Of a stretch of DNA of 64,000 nucleotides, positions 33,560 to 40,737 are shown one piece after another. Position numbers and translations under genes: made by a program. The notes beneath the pieces were generated by a model. That model was given only the letters and a program-made list of their open reading frames with translations. It did no database searches and was not told the origin of the DNA. This stretch comes from Reyranella sp. (GTDB taxonomy: Bacteria; Pseudomonadota; Alphaproteobacteria; Reyranellales; Reyranellaceae), in assembly GCA_019750135.1 (NCBI GenBank), contig JAIEOV010000033.1, positions 1 through 64,000 on the forward strand. Reading direction: 5' to 3'. Every line of letters starts with the position of its first letter. Position 1 is the stretch's first letter.

Positions 33560-34560
33560 TACTTGAAGTGCCAGCGGCTGCCCTGCTCGGGCACGACGAA
33601 GCGCACGCCCAGGTCGTTGGCCGCCTCGAGCTCCTGCAGGAGCTGGCGCTGCGGCTGTTCCTTGGTCAGCGAGTATTTGATGTGGCTCACGACCACCGGC
33701 AGGTCCTTCAGGGCCTTGCCGCCGGCCAGGCCATCGAGCTTGCGCAGCTCCTCCATCAACCAGCGCGGCGTCAGATGGCCGAACAGCAGGTTGTCCGGCC
33801 GGTCGCTGGTGTAGGACACCTCGATAACGATGGCTTTCAGCCGCTTCTGCTTCACGCGCTCGGCCACGGCGCCCCAGATGTCGGCGAGCCGGGCGCCCTT
33901 CTCGACCGCGTCGGGACCGGTATCGCCGAAGCACAGGATGCCATCGCCGCCGCTCTCCAGCAGGAAGGCCGTCGATTCCACACCGCCATGGGCCAGTGGA
34001 AAGGCGGTGACGGTCATGGCGGTGTCGGCGATCGGCAGCGCCTCGCCGGGCTTCAGCTCGGCGATGGCGTATTTCTTGAGCTGCGGGGCCTTGCCGCGAT
34101 CGCTGAAGTTCGGCCAGGCGCGCCAGTTGAAATAGGTCTCGACCAGGTCATTGCCGACCGAGGGCAAGGCATAGATCGGCTTCTTGCTGTCGTCCGGCGA
34201 GGCGACGATCAGGCCGGCCACATGGTCAAGATGGGCATGGCTGATCAGGTAGCCCTTGATCGCGCTGGTGAGCATGTAGCCAACGCGGCTCTGCGGTGAA
34301 TCTGCCGGCACCGTGACGCTGGCGAAGGCGCCCTTCTCCTCGGCCACGCGCAGGCCGTTCACCAAGGTGCCGGCGTCGCAGGTCACGCCGCGATTGTCGC
34401 CGTGCGGATGGATCAGCGAGGCGCTGAGATTGCCGTCCTGGATGCCGCCCAGCGCGCCCAGCACCACCAGGTCGAAGCCGTCGGCGGCCATCGCTGTGGG
34501 CGCGCCGGAAACGGACGCCGCCACGGCAATGGCGGCCGCGGCAAGTCTTGCGGATCTCAT
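33559..34560 (-). CDS. Exported MBL-fold class II cyclic-nucleotide phosphodiesterase-like protein
   Basis: A 333-residue metallo-beta-lactamase-fold protein resembling class II 3',5'-cyclic-nucleotide phosphodiesterases (yeast PDE1, Vibrio CpdP). It has the HxHLDH metal site SHAHLDHVAGLIVASP, followed by AHGGVESTAFLL, CFGDTGPD and a C-terminal VSHIKYSL. A signal peptide (about 1-25, cleavage after AMA) directs it to the periplasm, as for CpdP. It may hydrolyse cAMP outside the cytoplasm. GGGGAG precedes the ATG. The coupled gene downstream is STAS-like. Confidence 0.82.
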   Translation of the reverse strand: MRSARLAAAAIAVAASVSGAPTAMAADGFDLVVLGALGGIQDGNLSASLIHPHGDNRGVTCDAGTLVNGLRVAEEKGAFASVTVPADSPQSRVGYMLTSAIKGYLISHAHLDHVAGLIVASPDDSKKPIYALPSVGNDLVETYFNWRAWPNFSDRGKAPQLKKYAIAELKPGEALPIADTAMTVTAFPLAHGGVESTAFLLESGGDGILCFGDTGPDAVEKGARLADIWGAVAERVKQKRLKAIVIEVSYTSDRPDNLLFGHLTPRWLMEELRKLDGLAGGKALKDLPVVVSHIKYSLTKEQPQRQLLQELEAANDLGVRFVVPEQGSRWHFK

Positions 34561-34627
34561 GTCGGCTCCCCCAACGGCACTCAGCCGTGCAAGGTTAGCC
34601 TTCCCGCGCGCCGCCGCCTACCCGAGA

Positions 34628-35381
34628 TCACGAACGCGACGAAACGGCTCGGCGGCCGACGCCGCTCGGCAGGTCGCCGAAATCCATGCAGGTGCTGTTG
34701 AACAGCAGAGGCCGCGGGCGCCTGCTGACATAAAGGTCGTAAGGGATCGCCTCGGCCAGCACCGCGGCCGCATGGTCGATCTGGGCGCGCAGCGCGGCGC
34801 CGTTGTCGGCCGCCATCTGCACGAAATGGTAACGATCGCCGCAATAGGCCCAGGTCGACTGATGGACCTGCCGATTACTGCCCGGGTCGCGCACCTTGGC
34901 CCGCGCCAGCACGATGATGCCGACCCTGGGATTGACCAGGTGCTCGCGCTGCAGGCCCAGGCGAAATTCGATCACGAGAAAATGGTCGGGCACACGGGCG
35001 CCGTCGGAGCTCGGTGAAGTCAGTGTCCTCGATCGCCGTGCGCAGGAAGACGCGGGTCTGGTCGACCACGTCCTCGGATTGGGCCTCGTTGGCGCCCTTC
35101 ACGCCGCCGACGATCGCCCCCACGCCCATCACGGCGAGACCCACGAGTCCGCCGCCGGGCAGCAGCGACGCGCCCTGCTGGGCACCGAGTTGTGCGCCCT
35201 CCGCGCTGCCGCGCGCGCCGAGCCTCGACGTGTCGGCGTGCTTGAGACCGGAAACGTCGCCGGAAATGGAGGTGACGCTGCGCCGGGCCGCTTCTGGGAT
35301 CGGCTGGACCGGCGCCTGTGCACAGCCGGCGGCCATTCCGCCGGCTACGACGACCAAAACGACAGCACGGATGCCGAACAT
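34628..35381 (-). pseudogene. Frameshifted lipoprotein gene
   Basis: An ATG at 35381 opens a lipoprotein (VVVAGGMAAGCAQ lipobox; glycine-rich segment LLPGGGLVGLAVMGVGAIVG) that reads sensibly to AIEDTDFTEL near 35010. The same frame then turns into Arg/Pro-rich nonsense, while another frame continues plausibly from about 35005 (VPDHFLVIEFRLGLQREHLV ... GIIVLARAKVRDPGS ... YDLYVSRRPRPLLF) to a stop at 34628. One surplus base in the GAGCTCCGACGG stretch would explain it. Intact, the product would be a lipoprotein of about 250 residues. Either a true pseudogene or a sequencing error; function unknown. Confidence 0.6.
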
Positions 35382-35434
35382 TCCCCCAACCCCTGCGCTC
35401 ACGTCGACAAGGGCTGAACTGTCGATCCTGGCGG

Positions 35435-35800
35435 CTACTTCTTGGTGAGCGCGCCCTCGAATTCGCAGTAGCCGTAGAGCTTGATCTTGGAATCGCCTTC
35501 CTTGATCTGGCCGATGACGTCCATCATGCCGCCGCCGCCGACCATGGCGGCCGTCTTGATGGCGCCGTTCTTGCCGAGCGTGGTCTCGAAGGCGCGCTCC
35601 GGCCGGCCTTCCTGCTGGAACTTGCCCTTGACCGAATCGCCGTCGACGGTGACGTCGATCACCATCTTGTAGGTCGGGCACTTGGAGCTGCCGGGAACGT
35701 TCTTGCCGTAACCGGTCCAGGTCCAGACGACCGGTTGAGCCTGGGCGGCGCCCGCGACCAGCAGGCCGGCCAACACGCCGACGATTGCACCCTTCAGCAT
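35435..35800 (-). CDS. Exported hypothetical protein
   Basis: A 121-residue protein with a clear signal peptide (MLKGAIVGVLAGLLVAGAAQA, cleavage after AQA) and a mature beta-rich domain with two cysteines (C in SSKCPTYK and GYCEFEG) that could form a disulfide. Family unknown. It follows the alpha/beta hydrolase gene by 14 bases and is probably the last gene of that operon. Confidence 0.65.
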   Translation of the reverse strand: MLKGAIVGVLAGLLVAGAAQAQPVVWTWTGYGKNVPGSSKCPTYKMVIDVTVDGDSVKGKFQQEGRPERAFETTLGKNGAIKTAAMVGGGGMMDVIGQIKEGDSKIKLYGYCEFEGALTKK

Positions 35801-35814
35801 CGCTCTTGTCTCCC

Positions 35815-36597
35815 TTAGAAGAATTCCCTGATCGCCTTGAGCACGGCGGCTGGCTTTTCCTGCCCCACAGCGTGTCCGGCCTTGGCAACCTTAACCAATT
35901 TCGATTTGGAAATCGCCTTTTTGAAGGCATGGCCGTAGACGGGCGGGATCAGCGCATCCTCGGCGCCCCACACTATCAACGTGCGGGCTGCGATTCGTTG
36001 CAGCCGCTGGCCGAGGCCGCGGTCGGGAATGGGGAAAAGAATCTTGCCGGCCATGCCCAGCCGGCGGGCATTCATGACCAGGAACTGCTTCAGGAATTCC
36101 GGGTCGTTCATGTCGCCGCCCGATGCCAGCAGCCTGGCGCCGGTTTCGCTGTCATGGAACAGCAATCCGGGCAGCTCGTAGGGCAGCTTGGAGAAGATGT
36201 CGACGATCGGATGGTCGTCCAGCCACAGGCCCGCCGGCGCCAGCAGGCAGAGCCTGGCGACCTCGGTGCGCGCAACCGCCGCCATTTCGGCGGCGATCAT
36301 GCCGCCCATGGAATGGCCGACGACGATCGGCTTCTTGAGCTTGAGCGCCTCCAGCACGTCGAGCCCATGCAGGGTGATGTCGAGCATGTCGCGCAGCCCG
36401 TCTTCGCCCGTCGACTGGCCATAGCCCGGCAGCAATGGCGCCACGACTCGGTACTTGGTAGCCAGTGCCGCGATCAGCGGATCGGCCGGCATATGGCCGC
36501 CCGCGCCATGGAGATAGAGAAGGTCGCGACCCTTGCCGGCCTCGACGACCTGGATACGCACGCCCGAAGGCTTGAGCGTGAGGAAACGCGACTTCAT
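35815..36597 (-). CDS. Alpha/beta hydrolase
   Basis: A 260-residue cytosolic alpha/beta-hydrolase: oxyanion region LLYLHGAGGHMP, nucleophile elbow GHSMGGM (Ser), acid in VWGAEDALIP and His in KAGHAVGQEKP. Similar to C-C hydrolases and haloperoxidase-type esterases. Its ATG overlaps the stop of the luciferase-like gene (ATGA), implying they act in one pathway with the upstream enoyl-CoA hydratase. Confidence 0.85.
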   Translation of the reverse strand: MKSRFLTLKPSGVRIQVVEAGKGRDLLYLHGAGGHMPADPLIAALATKYRVVAPLLPGYGQSTGEDGLRDMLDITLHGLDVLEALKLKKPIVVGHSMGGMIAAEMAAVARTEVARLCLLAPAGLWLDDHPIVDIFSKLPYELPGLLFHDSETGARLLASGGDMNDPEFLKQFLVMNARRLGMAGKILFPIPDRGLGQRLQRIAARTLIVWGAEDALIPPVYGHAFKKAISKSKLVKVAKAGHAVGQEKPAAVLKAIREFF

Positions 36598-37829
36598 TCA
36601 GCAGCCACCTTCAGCGGCACGGGTTCGTGCATCGGATGCACCCAGAAGCGGTCGTCGTGGTTCTTCCAGTCGGGCCACAGGTTGCGCAGGTGCGGCATCA
36701 CCTTCTCGGCGAACAGGCTCGTCGAGTAGCGCACCTTGTCGTTGGGCATGTTGCCGACATGCATCAGGCAGAAGATGTTGCCCACGCGCAGGGTCTTGAT
36801 CAGCTCTTCCATCTGCTGGCGCACCGTCTCCGGCGAGCCGGCGACGATGTAGCGGCCGTCGACGAGGTCCTTCCAGGTCATGCTGGGATAGTTGCGTGCC
36901 GCGGCCTGGGTGAATTGCGACAGCGCGCCGGTCTGGATGGTCTTGACCGTGCGATAGCCCGGCGCGTCGGCGAAGCCCGGATAGACGTGCAGGCAGCGAT
37001 TGTAGAAATAATTCACGTGCGGCCAATACAGCCGCTCGGCCTCTTCGTCAGTGTCGGCGACGCAGATCACCTGGGCGAAGCCCGCGCGGTAGGGCGATTC
37101 GTCGGCCTTGCGCTCGGCCACGCGCTTCCAGTAGCCGTCCATCAGCAACTTGGCGCGGAGATAGCCCGAGTAGCTGAGGTAGGAATACGAATAGGTGTTG
37201 TCGAGACAGAAGTCGTAGGTCTCGACCGAGCCGCCGCCCGGAATGAAGATCGGCGGCGCCGGCCGCTGGATGGGCTTGGGCCAGCAATTGACGTAGCGCA
37301 GCTTGGTGTAGCGGCCGTTGAAGGCGAACGGCTCGTCGGCCGCCCACGCCTTGCGGATCAGGTCGTGCGCCTCGGCGTATTTCTCGCGCGTCAGCGCCGG
37401 GATCGTGCCGTAGGCGTAGTTGGTGTCCATCGACGTGCCGACCGGGAAGCCCGCAACCAGCCGCCCGCCCGACAGCACGTCGAGCATGGCCATCTCCTCG
37501 GCCACGCGCAGCGGCGGATTGTAGAGCGCGATCGAATTGCCCAGCACGACGAGCGCCGCCTTCGATGTCCGCCGCGTCAACGTCGCCGCCATGATGTTGG
37601 GTGACGGCATCAGCCCGTAGGCGTTGGCGTGGTGCTCGTTGACGCCGATGCCGTCGAAGCCGACGGACTCGGCATATTCGAGCTGGTCGAGATACTGGTG
37701 ATAGGCGATGTGGCCGAGCTCGGGCTCGTACATCCGGTTGGGCAGGTCGACCCACACCGAGCGATGCTTCTCACGGAAGTCGTCCGGCATGTGCGGCCAG
37801 GGCATCAGATGGAACCAGGTGAATTTCAC
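36594..37829 (-). CDS. Luciferase-like (LLM class) flavin-dependent monooxygenase
   Basis: A 411-residue TIM-barrel FMN-dependent oxidoreductase of the bacterial luciferase superfamily. Typical elements: YAESVGFDGIGVNEHHANAY near residue 50, LGNSIALYNPPLRVAEEMAM, LDVLSGGRLVAGFPVG, and a C-terminal VAGSPETVRQQMEEL. Such enzymes oxidise long-chain, aromatic or sulfonated substrates using FMNH2. GTG start with GGGAGACC upstream; the open frame extends further but overlaps the preceding gene. Middle of an enoyl-CoA hydratase/LLM/hydrolase operon, probably catabolic. Confidence 0.87.
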   Translation of the reverse strand: MKFTWFHLMPWPHMPDDFREKHRSVWVDLPNRMYEPELGHIAYHQYLDQLEYAESVGFDGIGVNEHHANAYGLMPSPNIMAATLTRRTSKAALVVLGNSIALYNPPLRVAEEMAMLDVLSGGRLVAGFPVGTSMDTNYAYGTIPALTREKYAEAHDLIRKAWAADEPFAFNGRYTKLRYVNCWPKPIQRPAPPIFIPGGGSVETYDFCLDNTYSYSYLSYSGYLRAKLLMDGYWKRVAERKADESPYRAGFAQVICVADTDEEAERLYWPHVNYFYNRCLHVYPGFADAPGYRTVKTIQTGALSQFTQAAARNYPSMTWKDLVDGRYIVAGSPETVRQQMEELIKTLRVGNIFCLMHVGNMPNDKVRYSTSLFAEKVMPHLRNLWPDWKNHDDRFWVHPMHEPVPLKVAAE

Positions 37830-37855
37830 GGCAGGTCTCCCTTCATCGCCTTGGG

Positions 37856-38686
37856 CTAGCGTCCCTTGAACTGCGGCTCGCGCTTTTCCAGGAAAGCCTT
37901 GATGCCTTCCTTCATGTCCTCCGTCTGCATCAGCGGCAGGAGCTGCAGGAAGACGTGGTGGACGTGCTCGTTGAACGGCTCGTTCCAGGACATGCGCATC
38001 ATGCGCTTGGCCGCCTGGATGGCGAGCGGCGCGTTGGCTGCGATCTCGAGCGCAAGCGCGCGGGCGGCGCCTAGGACCTCGCCGTCGGGCACGACCTTGT
38101 TCACCAGGCCGATCTCCAGCGACTGCGCGGCATCGAGCGTGCGGCCGGTGAAGATCAGCTCCGCCGCCTTCGCCCAACCCAGCATGCGCGGCAGGTACCA
38201 GGTGCCACCCGATTCGGGCAGCACGCCGCGCTTGGCGTAGGACGCCGCGAGCTTGGCCGACTGCGCCATCATGCGGATGTCGGCGCCCAGCGCCAGGTCG
38301 AGGCCGTAGCCTGCGGCCGAGCCGTTCAGCGCGGCGATCACCGGCTTGTCCATGGCATGCAGCACCGGCGGCGGCGTGTTGCGCAGGTCGATGTTGGTCG
38401 GCGTGGCGCCAGAGCCGACACTAAGATTGTCGGTGCCCTTGCTCTGCGCATCGAGATTGAGGCCGGCGCAGAAGGCGCGGCCGGTGCCGGTCAGGATCAC
38501 CGCCCGCACTTCGCGATCCTCGTTGGCGCGTACCAGCGCACCGGTCAGCTGTTTCAGCATCGGCCCTGAAATGGTGTTCATGCGCTGCGGCGCATTCAGC
38601 GTGATGGTGGCGATGGCGCCGTCGACGCCATAGAGCAACTCTTCTGGCATTACCGAAGCTGCGGGCTGGGCCGCAAACTGGCTCAT
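37856..38686 (-). CDS. Enoyl-CoA hydratase/isomerase family protein
   Basis: A 276-residue crotonase-fold protein. CoA oxyanion-hole motifs FCAGLNLDAQSK and GSAAGYGLDLALGADIRM are present, and the catalytic-Glu region reads GVLPESGGTWYLPRMLG. It likely hydrates or isomerises an acyl-CoA. GGAGGAAAC precedes the ATG. First gene of an operon with a luciferase-like monooxygenase and an alpha/beta hydrolase; divergent from threonine aldolase. Confidence 0.88.
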   Translation of the reverse strand: MSQFAAQPAASVMPEELLYGVDGAIATITLNAPQRMNTISGPMLKQLTGALVRANEDREVRAVILTGTGRAFCAGLNLDAQSKGTDNLSVGSGATPTNIDLRNTPPPVLHAMDKPVIAALNGSAAGYGLDLALGADIRMMAQSAKLAASYAKRGVLPESGGTWYLPRMLGWAKAAELIFTGRTLDAAQSLEIGLVNKVVPDGEVLGAARALALEIAANAPLAIQAAKRMMRMSWNEPFNEHVHHVFLQLLPLMQTEDMKEGIKAFLEKREPQFKGR

Positions 38687-38740
38687 GTTTCCTCCACCTG
38701 CCGATTGCCGCTATGGTGGAGCAGGAGAACCTGACACGCC

Positions 38741-39784
38741 ATGCAAAACCGTTTCATCGATCTTTACAGCGACACCAAATCCAAGCCCTCGCCCGGCATG
38801 CGGAAGGCGATGGCCGACGCCGAGGTCGGCGACGAGCAGAAGATGGAAGACCCCACGGTCAACCGGTTGCGCGAGCGTGTCTGCGAGCTTCTCGGCAAGG
38901 AGGATTCGGTCTTCCTCCCGAGCGGCACCATGGCCAACCAGATCGCCATCCGCGTGCACTGCCGCCTGGGCGACGAGGTGATCGCCGATCGCACCGCTCA
39001 CATCATCAACGCCGAGACCGGCGGCCCGGCCGCCAATGCCGGCGTCATGATCCGCGCCATCGAAGGCCCCAACGGCGTGTTCACCGGCGAGCAGGTCAAG
39101 GCCGCCCTGCGCGATCCCAACAGCCGCAACGCGCCGCGCTCGCGCCTGGTGTCGATCGAGAACACCTCCAACGGCGGCTTCGGCACGGTGTGGCCGCTCG
39201 CGACCATGCAAGGCGTCACCAAGGTGGCGCGCGAGGCGGGCGTCGCGCTGCACATGGACGGCGCGCGTCTCTGCAACGCCTCGGTGAAGTCGGGCGTCAA
39301 GGCCAGCGACTACGCCGCCTGCGTCGATTCGCTGTGGCTCGACTACACCAAGGGCCTGGGCGCGCCGGTCGGCGCCAGCCTCGCGGGCGACAAGGCCTTC
39401 ATCAAGGAGGCGTGGCGCCAGAAGCAGATGCTGGGCGGCTCGATGCGCCAGTCCGGCGTGATCGCCGCCGCGGCGCTCTATGCGCTGGAGAACAATTGGG
39501 ACCGACTGGCCGAGGATCACGACAACGCCCGTCACCTCTCCGAGGGGTTGGCCAACATCAAGGGCATCCAGATCGACGTGCCGCGCATGGAGACCAACCT
39601 GGTGTTCTTCGAGATCACCAAGCCCGGCTGGAGCTCGGCCAAGCTGGTCGATGCGTGCCGCGAGCGCGGCGTCGGCATCGGCGCCAACACCGCAACGCGC
39701 ATCCGCGCGGTGACGCATCTCGACGTCAACCGCCAGGAAATCGACGTTGCGCTGAAGGTGATCAGCGACGCACTGGCGGCGTAG
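38741..39784 (+). CDS. ltaE: Low-specificity L-threonine aldolase-like PLP enzyme
   Basis: A 347-residue fold-type I PLP enzyme of the GLY1/LtaE family that cleaves L-threonine or allo-threonine to glycine and acetaldehyde. It begins FIDLYSDTKSKPSPGMRKAM and has FLPSGTMANQIA, HMDGARLCNASV (PLP-binding Asp) and the Schiff-base lysine in LDYTKGLGAPVGA. Length matches the family. Gene stands alone. Confidence 0.88.
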   Translation: MQNRFIDLYSDTKSKPSPGMRKAMADAEVGDEQKMEDPTVNRLRERVCELLGKEDSVFLPSGTMANQIAIRVHCRLGDEVIADRTAHIINAETGGPAANAGVMIRAIEGPNGVFTGEQVKAALRDPNSRNAPRSRLVSIENTSNGGFGTVWPLATMQGVTKVAREAGVALHMDGARLCNASVKSGVKASDYAACVDSLWLDYTKGLGAPVGASLAGDKAFIKEAWRQKQMLGGSMRQSGVIAAAALYALENNWDRLAEDHDNARHLSEGLANIKGIQIDVPRMETNLVFFEITKPGWSSAKLVDACRERGVGIGANTATRIRAVTHLDVNRQEIDVALKVISDALAA

Positions 39785-39787
39785 ACC

Positions 39788-39931
39788 TCAGGCCGCCCGC
39801 GGCTTCTTCTTCGACGAAGACGGCGCCTGGCTCTTGCCGGGCGCGCTCCTGGGCTGCGGCGGCCGCCGGGCAAGCAGCCGCCGGATGACGGCTTGAAAGG
39901 CGGGATTGCGATTCGGTGGCGGCTCGGACAT
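39788..39931 (-). CDS. Putative 47-residue basic protein
   Basis: A short frame with AAGGG upstream of an ATG, encoding a Pro/Arg-rich protein (start MSEPPPNRNPAFQAVIRRLL) that ends with a lysine/arginine tail SSKKKPRAA. It fits neatly between convergent and co-directional neighbours, but is too short for strong coding evidence. Function unknown; such basic tails suggest nucleic-acid contact. Confidence 0.4.
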   Translation of the reverse strand: MSEPPPNRNPAFQAVIRRLLARRPPQPRSAPGKSQAPSSSKKKPRAA

Positions 39932-39981
39932 GGCGTAAAACCCTTCGTCTCGTTGGAAGCCAAGCACTCAACAACGCAAGA

Positions 39982-40614
39982 CTAAGATATCGGTCTCCCG
40001 GCGTCGGCCAGAACCTTGCCGCCGAGGCCGATGAAGCAGACGCCTGCTGCCCGCTCGATCCAGTGCCGTGCGTTCTGGAAGCGCCGCATCACCGGGCCGG
40101 AGGACATGAACAGGCTGACGCAGGAATACCAGATCAGGGACGACGCCGTCACGAGGCCGATCATCAGCACCATCAGCCAGGTCGGTGTCGAAGCGGTGAC
40201 GGCCGTGGCGAACACGCTGGCGAACAGCACGATCGCCTTGGGATTGGTGAGCGTCACCAGGAAGCCGAACAGGATCGCGCGCTTTCCCGCAGGCCGGCGC
40301 GGCTGCTCGTCGAGGTCGATGGTCTGTGGCTTGGCGCGCAAGAGCTTGATGCCGAGATAGGCGAGATAGCAGCCGCCCAGCACCCGGACCGTCCAGGTGA
40401 GCCACTGGTACTCCGCCAGGATGGCCGACAGGCCGAGGAGGCTGAGCGTCGAGTACATGCAGAGGCCGGTCGAGACGCCAAGCGTCGTCAGCAGGCCGGC
40501 GCGCGTGCCATGGGTCATGGACGAGCGCACCACGGCGACGAAATCCGGCCCCGGCAGGATGAGCGCGGGGATGAAGACGGCGAAGACGCTGACCAGGATC
40601 AGGAGGCTGTCCAT
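39982..40614 (-). CDS. LysE/RhtB-family amino-acid exporter
   Basis: A 210-residue membrane protein with six predicted helices and LysE/RhtB signatures: IPALILPGPDFVAVVRSSMTHG, GGCYLAYLGIKLLRA and FGFLVTLTNPKAIVLFASVF. Members export amino acids or homoserine lactones. The ATG at 40614 is preferred because it gives the standard length and N-terminal helix; its ribosome site is weak. Divergent from the molybdenum hydroxylase gene. Confidence 0.88.
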   Translation of the reverse strand: MDSLLILVSVFAVFIPALILPGPDFVAVVRSSMTHGTRAGLLTTLGVSTGLCMYSTLSLLGLSAILAEYQWLTWTVRVLGGCYLAYLGIKLLRAKPQTIDLDEQPRRPAGKRAILFGFLVTLTNPKAIVLFASVFATAVTASTPTWLMVLMIGLVTASSLIWYSCVSLFMSSGPVMRRFQNARHWIERAAGVCFIGLGGKVLADAGRPIS

Positions 40615-40737
40615 GGCCACCGAGTTGCCACGCTCCGGGCCCCGCCGCAAGGGCGGCCGACGCCGGGAACAGGAGTAATCCCAGCCCCAGATTTTCACCG
40701 TCACGGACCGGCGGCAAAAGCCGGTATATCCGACGGC

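Noticed and set aside
39916..40737. Extended N-terminus of the molybdenum hydroxylase frame
   Set aside because: The frame runs open upstream only as the antisense of the LysE-type exporter; the family-typical N-terminus begins at the ATG at 40738.
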